Shown in pieces: positions 41,023 through 50,600 of a stretch of DNA of 64,000 nucleotides (its first letter is position 1; every line of letters starts with the position of its first letter). Under the pieces are notes generated by a model that had not been told where the DNA came from, searched no databases, and saw only the letters and a program-made list of their open reading frames with translations. The stretch is from positions 71,760,001 through 71,824,000 of the forward strand of contig CM075351.1 of the NCBI GenBank assembly GCA_037693485.1, given 5' to 3'. A program made the position numbers and the translations under genes. The stretch is from Kitagawia praeruptora (Eukaryota; Streptophyta; Magnoliopsida; Apiales; Apiaceae).

Positions 41023-44000
41023 ATGGCAACTAAAGCGTTTGATGCAGCAGGGTTAGTTTTTCTCCCTAGTAACTATGCAGCACCGTTGGAGACTGTAAAT
41101 GCTCCAGAGGCGTTTCATGTGTTCCAAAATTTCTTGAAAGACTCTGAAATAGGGAAGGCTCTAACAGCACCAGCTACACTATCTGCTTCACAAATTGCTA
41201 CTTTCTGGACAAACTCTGAATATGATGATGGAGGAGAGTCTGGCACTCCAACAATCATTTTCACTCATGAAGAATCAGAGTATATTATTACTCCAACTAC
41301 TGTTAGGGATGCTTTGGACTTTGAGACACACACTTCTTACAGTGTTGTTGGCCATGATCGTTTGAGAACAATGTTGGAGCAAATTGGATGTGCAGGAAAC
41401 TTGAATAAGATAGGGTCTTTGAGACGACCAAGTTTGAGAAAGGAATGGAGTTTCTTCTTCGATTGTATAACAAGGGCTTTTGGAAAGAAGACAACAAACT
41501 GGGATGCACTTCCTCTGGATACTCTCCAAATTGGTCATGCTCTACTATATGGAGGTAACTTCGATTTTGGTAGACTAGTACTAATGAATTTGGGAGAGCG
41601 TTTGTCTGAGTCTACTACTGTTTATTTTGCTCGTTTTTGTCAACTGCTATTTACTGCTTGTGTGCCTAACATTCCAATTGATGAAGCTGATGTGATTCAG
41701 CCTTTTCAAGTTGCTAAAAGAATGTTTTCTGATTTGACAAACAAAGATATCACTAAACAGCAAATACCAGATATGTTTATGCCTTTGGCCCTACAAAACT
41801 ATGTAAACCAACCACAAGACTCTCAATCACCACAACAAATGCCTGAACCAATAGACACCATAAACTCTGAACCAACACCTACAACACCCACACCCACTGT
41901 ACCTACTACATCTCATCAACCACAACCAGAAACCTTAAACTCTTCACCAATAAACTCTCCACCCTTAAACACTGAACCCTTAAACACTGAACCATCAAAC
42001 ACTGAACCATTAAACACTGAAACCCTAAACACTGACACCTTACACTCTGAGCTAGCACCTACTGAACAACTCAAAACCAAGCCAAAAAGAAAGAAACACA
42101 CTGCCCAAAACACTAAACACTCAAAGGCTAAACAAACAATACCTGGAGCTGTTTATACAAGAAGGAAGAAACAGAAAGCAAACAGACCTTCACTTTCACC
42201 ACCAAGAGAGAGCTCAAGTGAAGATGAAGAGGAGAATGTGGTTCCTCCAATCAAGAAGAGGAGATTTATTATTTCTGATTCAGATGAAGAGAATGTTGTT
42301 GAAGCTCCAGAGGTGGTTTCACAGCAAACACCTACTGTTGAGATTACAGTGAATGTTGCTATACCTGCAGAGGTTGAAATGCCTGCAGAGGATATTATCA
42401 CTGACAAAGTTGAAATACCTGCAGAGGTTGAAATGCCTGCAGAGGATAATGTTAATATTCAAATGCCTACAGAGGATAAAATGCCTGTAGAAGAGGATAA
42501 CAGAGATGGTTTTTCACCAAGGAATAATATTTTTGACTCATTTGAACCATTCTCTGATCCTATCTCATCTATTGTTCATACTGAAGTTCCTGGTGTGGCT
42601 GATGAGCCTGCAGTACATGTTCCTGAAGCTGCAGCATCACCCACAGAGCTAGTATCTTCTCCAATTCAAGACAAAGGTGATGAAGTTGATCAAGCAACAA
42701 AGATAATTTCGGAATCCATGCCTGTTGAAGCTACAAAGGCAAACTCTGTTGCAGAGCCTGTGCAACATGAGGTGACTGTTGAAAAGGTTGCAGAAGTTGT
42801 TGAAGAAACTGTGGCTGACACTGCTCAGCACAGTGGTTCTTTAAAAGATGATCAATCTAAGGATGCAAGTGCTGAAGATGAATCTGCTAGTAGTGCAAAC
42901 TCTGACTCTTTTGTGAGTGCACCTGCACAGACAGATAATAAACATACACCTTTTGATCAGCCTTGTCCATCACATGCCATTGAAGTAGAGCATCTTGCTA
43001 AATCTGCTGAAAATTGGTATAAACAAGATTGCATTTTTCCAAAAGGGAGAGCATCTGAGTTTGTTAAGCAAACTGCAAAGCATATTTCAAATCCAGAAAT
43101 CTTATCCTGTTTAAAGGCAACTGTGGTACAAGTCAAGACTCTGGAAGGAAATTTTGCTGAAACTAAACAAGAAATTGCTTCCTTGAAGACTGAGATTCAG
43201 TCAAGAGAATTGAAGATGGAAAGAGAGTCTAAAATAAAAGCTGTTCAGCTGTCTAAAGTCCAAGACACTCTCTTTGCCAGGCTAGGAAAAGTTGAAGACA
43301 ATCAGACTGCTTTATTTGCTAAGGTTGACTCCATTGCTAATTCTTTGGAGCTCATTACATCAATCCTTATTCCTGATGATGTCAAAAAGGGGGAGAGAGT
43401 GGCTAAATCTAAATGCAAAGTTTCTCAAACTCTGACTCAAAAGGATGATGCTGGAGATGGAGGGGCAAGTGATAAGAGCAAGGTCTTAAACTCTGAAAAG
43501 CAAACTCTGAGATCTGGCAAATCTTTTAAATCACAGTCTGTTGGAATAAACACTGAAACTCAAGGTACTTCAAAAACCAAGAGTTTGGAATTAACATCAA
43601 ATCCAAAGACTGATGAGGAGTTAGCTGTTAAGCTTTTTATGGAAGAAAATGCAGAAGGAGTTACTTTAGAAGATGCTAAAGCTGAAGAGAAGAGTTTACA
43701 AGAAAAGCATCTGAAAGCTCTAAAGTCTGAAAAAGCAAAGAAGAATGTGAAAGTTGCTAAAGCTGCAAAGCCTGTTCTTAAAGGCATTCAAATCAAAGAA
43801 CCTGTTGGTACAGATCAAAGAATGCAAGTATTCAGAACACCAACAGATGCAGAAGCCAAGCAAAAGCTGAAAAGTATAGTTACAACCTCTGTTGATACAC
43901 ATGTTGTACAGAAGAATGAAAACACAACCTCTGTTGCTGCACAAGTTGTGACCACACCATTATTGTCTTCTCAGTTGAAATCAACATTTAAGAGGGGTGC

Positions 44001-44751
44001 TCCTCATGATCCAAGACTAGAAGCTACAATTCCAATGGATTTTACTGATGGTAGAGCTCTATCTGGTAAAGTTGGATACAACAAAGAAGGCATAGGCTCA
44101 CACAGAGATAAAAGGCAATATGTTGGTCCTAGAGATCCTTCTTCACTGTCTGTTCCAGGTCGTGGTGTCACTCAAGAGAGTTTGGACAAACTGGAGTCAG
44201 TACAGCTTGTATATCAGAAGAGTCTAGAAAAGGATTTCTTGCTATATTTCATGGCTGATGGAACAGTATTTAAAGTCTCTGAAAAGGATATCGAATTAAA
44301 GTATGCTGAAGAACTTGAATATGTCCTATATATTTTCAGAGTAAGAAATCAAAGAACTCAGTCAGTTGCAAATGTGCTTCAACAAAGAATGATTCAAAAC
44401 CTTGCAAGAAGGCAAATGAAATTCAACAGCAAGTATGTTCCTAAATACAGAGATTGGAATGGCAATCTGATTGAAATGGAGAAGGGAACTACAAAACTGA
44501 AGACTGATCTTGGAATCATTGTTCTGGATTTCAATGTAAAATCTGAAGAGGTGAAATATATCAGGTTGGGAAATGAGATGAGAAGAAACAAAATCTACGA
44601 TCTTAGAGCTGCTATCTATCAAACTGATGAGAATGATCCTCAGTTGAGAGAAATCAAAGAAGCTATGCAGATAGAGCTTGAAAATGCTGAAAGAAGGTTG
44701 CTTATAGACTATCTCAGAACAATGCCTGATCTGCAAGAGATTAGAAATTAA
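41023..44751 (+). CDS. E6 ORF3, third protein of the element, 1242 codons
   Basis: It starts MATKAFDAAG at 41023. The shared N-terminal domain (about 28-225) contains FLKDSEIGKALTAPATL, FWTNSEY, MLEQIGCAGN and the core SLRKEWSFFFDCITRAFG, then a HALLYGG segment. NLS-like basic patches are TKPKRKKH, RRKKQK and KKRRFIISDSDEEN (about 350-430). Pro/Thr-rich repeats around residues 285-350 (LNTEPLNTEP) are coded by the AAACACTG word. Later come VEMPAED repeats and a coiled coil (VEDNQTALFAKVDSIANSLELI) ending in DDVKKGERV, whose codons make a polypurine tract. The C-terminal 450 residues include a Lys/Glu-rich part and a conserved tail (RNKIYDLRAAIY, IELENAERRLL) related to the E7 tail. There is no signal peptide or membrane segment. 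Function unknown; nuclear action is inferred. Confidence 0.92.
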   Translation: MATKAFDAAGLVFLPSNYAAPLETVNAPEAFHVFQNFLKDSEIGKALTAPATLSASQIATFWTNSEYDDGGESGTPTIIFTHEESEYIITPTTVRDALDFETHTSYSVVGHDRLRTMLEQIGCAGNLNKIGSLRRPSLRKEWSFFFDCITRAFGKKTTNWDALPLDTLQIGHALLYGGNFDFGRLVLMNLGERLSESTTVYFARFCQLLFTACVPNIPIDEADVIQPFQVAKRMFSDLTNKDITKQQIPDMFMPLALQNYVNQPQDSQSPQQMPEPIDTINSEPTPTTPTPTVPTTSHQPQPETLNSSPINSPPLNTEPLNTEPSNTEPLNTETLNTDTLHSELAPTEQLKTKPKRKKHTAQNTKHSKAKQTIPGAVYTRRKKQKANRPSLSPPRESSSEDEEENVVPPIKKRRFIISDSDEENVVEAPEVVSQQTPTVEITVNVAIPAEVEMPAEDIITDKVEIPAEVEMPAEDNVNIQMPTEDKMPVEEDNRDGFSPRNNIFDSFEPFSDPISSIVHTEVPGVADEPAVHVPEAAASPTELVSSPIQDKGDEVDQATKIISESMPVEATKANSVAEPVQHEVTVEKVAEVVEETVADTAQHSGSLKDDQSKDASAEDESASSANSDSFVSAPAQTDNKHTPFDQPCPSHAIEVEHLAKSAENWYKQDCIFPKGRASEFVKQTAKHISNPEILSCLKATVVQVKTLEGNFAETKQEIASLKTEIQSRELKMERESKIKAVQLSKVQDTLFARLGKVEDNQTALFAKVDSIANSLELITSILIPDDVKKGERVAKSKCKVSQTLTQKDDAGDGGASDKSKVLNSEKQTLRSGKSFKSQSVGINTETQGTSKTKSLELTSNPKTDEELAVKLFMEENAEGVTLEDAKAEEKSLQEKHLKALKSEKAKKNVKVAKAAKPVLKGIQIKEPVGTDQRMQVFRTPTDAEAKQKLKSIVTTSVDTHVVQKNENTTSVAAQVVTTPLLSSQLKSTFKRGAPHDPRLEATIPMDFTDGRALSGKVGYNKEGIGSHRDKRQYVGPRDPSSLSVPGRGVTQESLDKLESVQLVYQKSLEKDFLLYFMADGTVFKVSEKDIELKYAEELEYVLYIFRVRNQRTQSVANVLQQRMIQNLARRQMKFNSKYVPKYRDWNGNLIEMEKGTTKLKTDLGIIVLDFNVKSEEVKYIRLGNEMRRNKIYDLRAAIYQTDENDPQLREIKEAMQIELENAERRLLIDYLRTMPDLQEIRN
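43384..43396 (+). other. Internal polypurine tract in E6 ORF3 codons
   Basis: AAAAAGGGGGAGA codes for KKGE in DVKKGERV and is the same type of tract as the one next to the 3' LTR. Confidence 0.6.
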
Positions 44752-44906
44752 AGTCTGTAAGAAATTTTCTTATTTTCTGTAGAATTTGTTAAGTAAAAGC
44801 TTAAACTCTGTTTGTATGTTAAACACTGTAAACTTTGTATTTGTTTTGACATCATCATTTACTGTAAAACTTGTACATTCTTGCTGATGGACAAGTTGGG
44901 GGAGAT
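44752..44906 (+). other. E6 3' untranslated region and polypurine tract
   Basis: A short non-coding stretch with AAACTCTG and AAACACTG near 44803 and 44822, ending in AAGTTGGGGGAGAT directly before the LTR. Confidence 0.85.
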
Positions 44907-45421
44907 TGTTAGAAATGATTGATGAAAACAGTGTTTGGAAGCTAAAGTCAGAAAACAGAGTTTAGCTGGAAGCAGTCAGAGTTTAGTTAAACACTGACTG
45001 GAAGCGCAACAGAGATTGTTAAACTCTGTAGCGGTATTGTCTGAAGAGTCAACAGTGTTTGAAGATTGATTTGAGATAAATATGGAAGCAATATCTTTGA
45101 AGATTGGAAAGCTGTCAAAGAGATTGAGTTGACTTGGAAGACTTGAGCAATCGTGATTGATATCAATTGTATAGCTTGATTTTAGGAGAATCAGTTACTG
45201 ATTGTACGAAGCTGTATGTTCTATAAATACAGTTAGGTTAACCCTAGAAGGGAAGTCGAACATTGAGAAATCTATTGATTGTAACCTAAGCAGCTCTCTG
45301 TGATATTTACATCACCGAGAGAGGAATTATTAATTCCAAACAGTTTTTAATTGTTAAATAGTGTGTTCTTGTTAAGTTACTCATACAGTATTTGATTGCT
45401 TATTGTGTATTCGGCCTAACA
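44907..45421 (+). repeat. E6 3' LTR (515 bp)
   Basis: Identical by eye to 35898-36412, with the TATA box at 45222-45229. It is followed by target duplication CACTA (45422-45426). Confidence 0.95.
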
Positions 45422-45546
45422 CACTATACACCAAAGGCAGAGAATGGGCAGACACCTCAGATTCAGATGAGGAGGTGAACTATGCACTCATGGCCTCTAC
45501 TCAGAATGAAGATTCTGAATTAAAGGTACCTCCAACTACCTATGCT
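45422..45546 (+). pseudogene. E5 gag, continuation after E6
   Basis: The frame continues the E5 Gag from KAL/YTKGREWADTSDSDEE to PPTTYA, matching the E6 Gag closely. It ends at 45546 where the CACTA transposon begins. The rest of E5 should follow the transposon outside the window. Confidence 0.9.
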
Positions 45547-45564
45547 CACTACACCATATATGGG

Positions 45565-45745
45565 CTATTGCAACACCAATATGATATGTGTTACAAAAAG
45601 TGTTACAATAGACACAAAACTTGGTAGTCTATTGCAATATATTTCTAAATGTTGCAAGAAATACGAAAAGTGTTGCAAGCAAAATGACAATTTTAAAATT
45701 TTATAACAATTGCAACACTTTACTAAAAGCATTACAATAGACATT
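45565..45745. repeat. CACTA left subterminal repeats
   Basis: Repeated CTATTGCAACAC, GTGTTACAA, TGTTGCAAG and ATTACAATAGAC units in both orientations. In CACTA elements such repeats bind transposase. Confidence 0.7.
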
Positions 45746-45779
45746 ACACTTTGCCCAAAATTGTAGGCGGTAAGCTAGA

Positions 45780-46222
45780 CTTGTAAGCGGGAACTTTATT
45801 TTTTGGATGGGCGGGATAAAATAAGGCAATTAAAATAAAAAAACAATCCCCAAAAACACATACCCTTCTATCTCACCTCTCTCCCTCGTACCCCTGTCTC
45901 ACTCATCTCTCAAATCCCTCATCTTTCTCGCCCATCTCTCTCACTCATCTCTCAGATCCCTAAAATCGATTATAACATCCGAAACCCTAAAATCCCAAAA
46001 ACTGATGGAAGCTTCAATTAGAGTAAAGATTCAATTGAAGCTTCAATTAGAGATGAAGTGCATATTTTTTCATTATATATGTATATGTATAATTTCGATT
46101 ATAATTAGGGTTCATTATCCAAAACACATAGGTTCGATTAGAGGTATGTGCACGAGATTGTCCCATTATTCATGTCGTTCGATTATGTTCTTAGTTTCTA
46201 ACATTTGTTCCTAACTACTCAG
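45780..46222 (+). other. Captured promoter/leader-like region
   Basis: A pyrimidine-rich stretch (45865-45960) with repeated CTCATCTCTC, followed by AAACCCTAAAATCCC and an ATG at 46005, looks like a plant 5' UTR. The 69-codon ORF from 46005 contains hydrophobic I/Y-rich sequence and is probably not a real protein. Which captured gene it came from is unclear. Confidence 0.4.
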
Positions 46223-46274
46223 CCTCAAGGAAGCTGAAGCTCAGTGTGCAGTGCTAAACTCAGAATCATTATGT
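46223..46274 (+). pseudogene. Captured exon of a GEN1/SEND1-like XPG-family nuclease (1)
   Basis: AG before and GTAAGT after define a 52-bp exon. Its codons read LKEAEAQCAVLNSESLC, the XPG I-region helix with the catalytic acidic pair (EAEAQ). It ends in phase 0 and joins exactly with the exon at 60407. The intron between them now contains E7. The fragment is too short for function; it is a transduplicated piece. Confidence 0.8.
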
Positions 46275-46291
46275 GTAAGTGAAACCCTCTA

Positions 46292-47449
46292 TGTTGGTCC
46301 AGGAAAGTATTGCAGAAGGGGGGTTGAATGCAATACTAATAAATTTCAAAAACTATTTCAACAACTTAAATAGAATTTGTGATTTACTAGTAGAAGAAAT
46401 GCAAACACAAGTAAAATCAAATACGAGGATTTCACAAAATAAATGTTTTATTTATTTTGCAAAGTTTTGCTACAACCTTGAGAACAAAATAATTCTCAAG
46501 CTACAAATACTCAAGAGATTACAGTGGTTGAGTTGTCTATTGTATAAATAGAGTGCTCTATTTATAGTGTGATAATCTACTGTACTATCATCATCATCAT
46601 TGGTTGTTGAGTTGCTGTTATATTCCTTTTGCAGCTCATTCCATGATTTATTCCCATGTGATCATCACAAAGTAACTTAAAGATACTTTCCACATTTGAG
46701 CCACCCAGATCTAGCCGTATTCAATTTTATCTGCTCTAGACTTTACAGGTTGTTCCATGTGATCTCTCGAGCTTCAGTTATAGACTTTCCAAGCTTGCTG
46801 TAAAGGTTGAATATTACAACACGCCTGCTTCTTTTGAACATGTACTCTGTCGTTTAATTTGACTTAGAAAATTCCTAAATCAGGCTGATTCTATATGACA
46901 GTATGTTTGCCACAAAGTTTGCTGTCAATGGATTACGCTTTGGTTGACAGTATGAATTTCCCGCAGATATTACTGTCAAGAATTTTGCTTTGGTTGACAG
47001 TATGAATTCCCGCAGAGATTGCTGTCAAGAGTTGTGCTTTGATTGACAGCATGTTTTTCCCGCAGAGATTGCTGTCAGGAATTCCAAACTTACTGTCGCA
47101 AACTGTACATCAAAGTTGCTGTCATTAGAATCTCCGCCAATGTTGCTGTCAAGTTGAAACTTGCTGTCGACTTCGTGAAACTTGCTGTCGACCTAGGCAA
47201 CATGTTGTTTCCTTGTAACCTTACTGTCAGAGTTTGACAGTAACATTTATTCCTTCTGTCGAACTTATGTATTTCTTGAGGCTTGAACATAATCGAACTT
47301 CTTCCAAGAATTACACTTATTACTTGACAGTATTTATTTAAATTACAAGAATACATTTCAGGCTATGACAGTATGTTCTACTTAGTAAAAACTAAGTATA
47401 CCAATAAAACTAGTTAAGTTGTCTATTCCATCACCCATAAATCCCAACA
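46292..47449 (-). repeat. E7 3' LTR (1,158 bp)
   Basis: TGTTGGTCC to ATCCCAACA. The hairpin AGTATTGCA/TGCAATACT is at 46306-46337 with a C6 loop. The minus-strand TATA box (TATTTATA) is at 46559-46566. Between about 46895 and 47370 there are about twenty TGACAG/CTGTCA words in both orientations. Confidence 0.96.
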
Positions 47450-47615
47450 ATCTCCCCCAATTTGTTTTTATGGACAATAAAGACAAATTTACAAATATCA
47501 TGCTGACAACTTAACTACCATAGATCAGAAAGAATAAACTCTTCATTTCTGACCAATGATTAAACTGAATTGTTTTCAAACAATATATCACAAAAGTTCA
47601 CAAAAAAAACTTTAC
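47450..47615 (-). other. E7 polypurine tract and 3' untranslated region
   Basis: Minus-strand AAATTGGGGGAGAT (47450-47463) abuts the LTR. The remaining bases are non-coding. Confidence 0.88.
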
Positions 47616-50600
47616 TTATCTTGATTTGAACTTTTCACTTTGCTCCTTTTCCCTTAGAGCTCTTCTGAGATTTTCAATTAACTCTTTTTCTTCAGGGGAC
47701 TGTGCATCATCTTCATTTTCCACAATGTATTTTCTGATCATTGAGGAAGCAGTGTTTAATGCATCTCTAAGTTCCATCCAGTAAACATTTTGCTTTACAA
47801 TTGATCTGAATTTTAGCACATCTCCCTCCATCTTGAATCTCCTGCCAGGAAACTGATTTAGAGTTTCCCTTCTTTGTTTGTCCAAGCTGGGATCCTCTCC
47901 TCTCCTCTGATCAAGAATCATATCAAGCTCCCAAGAACACAGTGTTTCAAGACTGTTAGTTGATCCAACCACTTGCCAGTATAATTCTTTTAACACACTG
48001 GTCTTCAATTTAGAGAAACTATCTACATAAATTTCTTCTTTGCCATACTTGATTCTCAAAGGATTGTCCAGTACGCATGGCTGATAGTTGGATTCTTCAC
48101 TGTTGATCTTATTGATTTTACTGTAACTTTTCTTCATTTCAGCTTCAATCTCATCTTCTATCTGTTGACGAGATTTTTTTCTTGATGCTAATTCTTCTTT
48201 GAACCTTTACTCTGCTTCATACATCTTCATTTCATGTTCTGAATAAGGTTTTCGCATTTCAATCCAGTTATAATCAGGAATAGGATTGTCTTCTTCATAC
48301 TCCAAACCAAGAATTTGATAGACATCATCATCATTGTGAAGTGTCCAATCACCAAACTTCTCAATAAATTCAACATGTCTATCTTCATAGTACTTGAGAA
48401 CTTGATCCATGATCTTCTTTGAAACATTATCATAGGTTTGCAGTAGCTCAACCATCCTTTCCAGATAGAAGAAATCAATTCTTCGTTTTACTGTTTCAGA
48501 AGTTTGAATGAGTTTCTTGGAGATCACCTTTGATTTTGTTATCTGAGTGAAGTCAGATTCCACTGTAATCAACTTTTCATTGTTTTGCCATAGAATGTAT
48601 CTTGCAACTTCTTCTTTTGGTCCATCAAATTCTATGGATACAGAGGTGATTGTTTCTTTGGCGTTCAGCTGCATCATTTCAAAGCTATTCATTCTTCTCC
48701 TCATGATAGGTTTCTTGAGTCCCAACCCTGTAGCTTTTCCTTCTCCTTTGTAGACAGTCTTTCCCTTTGTTGGTCTTTTTGATTTTCTCTTGATTCTTAC
48801 TGTCTTGAATGATTTGACAGTAGGATCGTTGACAGTTTCTTTTATAGGGCTTCTGACAATGTCTTCTTTGACAGTATCTTCAATGACTGTTACTTCATCC
48901 TGACTGACAGCATCTTTGTTGACATCCTTGACAGCATCTTTGTTGACAGTATCTTTTTCAAGATGTATACTGTCAATTTTCATTTCTTCTTGATTTCCTT
49001 TCAATGCTTCAAGTACTTCTTCCTCTTTCTTTTCATCAACTTTCTTGCTTGAGCTAGAATTTTCAGAAATTTCCTTTGATTCTGCTTCTTTGACTTGAGT
49101 TTGCTCTTTTGAAGAGTCTCTCAGTTCTGTTCTCTTAGGTCCTCCAGCTTCACCTCCATCCTGATTGTCATCATCATCTTTTTCCAAGGTGTCATCAAAA
49201 GTGCAGTTTCCACCTTGAGCATTTCTGCTTGAATTTGCTTTGGCAATGAGCTTTTTAATTTTTGCACTGTACTCCATGTCTCTCTTTGCCAATATCTTGT
49301 GAATATCTTTAACTGCCTGAATCCTTTCCTTGGTGATGGGTGCTTTCAGCAATATCTTAAGTACATCCATGATGACATTGCTTTTTAGAGATGTTTTGCC
49401 TTCAAGAGTTAAGAATCCAAGACCTTTAGTTCCTTTGGCTGTTGTCTGTTTAAAGCTTACACCATATGGCTGGAGACTTACTTCTGGAAGTTTGTTGTTG
49501 ACCATTGTGCCCAGTTGCATATAGAGACTTTCATCAAAGATGGTAGAGTTTTTCTTCACTAGAATCCCAAGAATGTATTGCACTCTGGCAGAGAAAGTTT
49601 CCAACAGTTGAGTTGTTATGAATATTGAATGTCCACTCTTCAGGTACACTTCAACTGCCCACCTCTTCTCTGAGCTAATCTTCACAGAAAGATTTACAAT
49701 CTTTTCTTTCAAAGCTTCTGCCAACTTAGCAGGTTTTCCTTTACTCACTATGATTGCTTCATTCACCAGATTGTTGAATTCCTCATCCTTATTATTCAAG
49801 GTGCTCTCCATATGACTTACTGTTATTGAGTCAGCTTCTTCTTGGGAATATGTACTTCCATCAGTCCAAGTGACAACCTCTGAAGAAAACACATATTCAG
49901 GCAACTTGCCTTTGCCTTTACCCATCTTATTTGATTCCTCCTTTTCTCTCCATAGCCTCTCCAGTGTGAATTCTTTCTTCTCAGGAACTGGTTCACTGAT
50001 TTTGATTGAGGATGCTTTATTTCCTTGTATTTGTCTTAATACCTCCTTAGATACTAACATTTGTTCCCCATCTACTTCAGCTTCAAAAAACTCCTCAGTT
50101 CCAGAGGCTATTGCAGTTTTTACTCTCTCTTGCTCCCCCTTACTCCTTTGCTCCCCCTGTCTAGCTTCCCCTTGTAACTCCACCTTTCTTCCTGGTTGCT
50201 CAGCCTCTTTCTGATCTTTTACTTTCTCCCCCTTAGTTAAGTTTGTAGCATGAAACAATGAGGAGAGTGACAGTAGTGTGGCTTGAATTTCAGCAAAACC
50301 ATTCTTGACAGTAGATGACAGGTTGTCCACCTTGCTTTCCATTGTAGCACATCGATTTTCAAGTGCTTGGAGCCTGTCATTTGTGGATGTAGAAGGAGCA
50401 CCAGACCTAAGCCTTTTAGGAGGTAAGGGATAAGTCTGGGGCATGGAGGCTGTTGGGGTTCTCACACTCTCAGTGTTTTTATAGATGATCTCATCATCTC
50501 TCACAAAAATTCTCTCAAGGCCTAATGCCTTTTGTTTATTGGCTCCCTCAAGTTCACTCTGGACATGCTCAAGTCCCTCTCCTTTTGCCAGCACATTTGG

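Larger units (their letters stand above)
35898..45421 (+). mobile_element. E6, recent copia element lacking RT and RNase H, 9,524 bp
   Basis: LTRs 35898-36412 and 44907-45421 are each 515 bp and look identical by eye. The target duplication is CACTA (35893-35897 and 45422-45426). Gag, protease-integrase and ORF3 are open, but there is no RT or RNase H between integrase and ORF3. It therefore needs RT from another element, and the identical LTRs show it moved recently. It is inserted in a relative's gag (E5). Confidence 0.95.
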
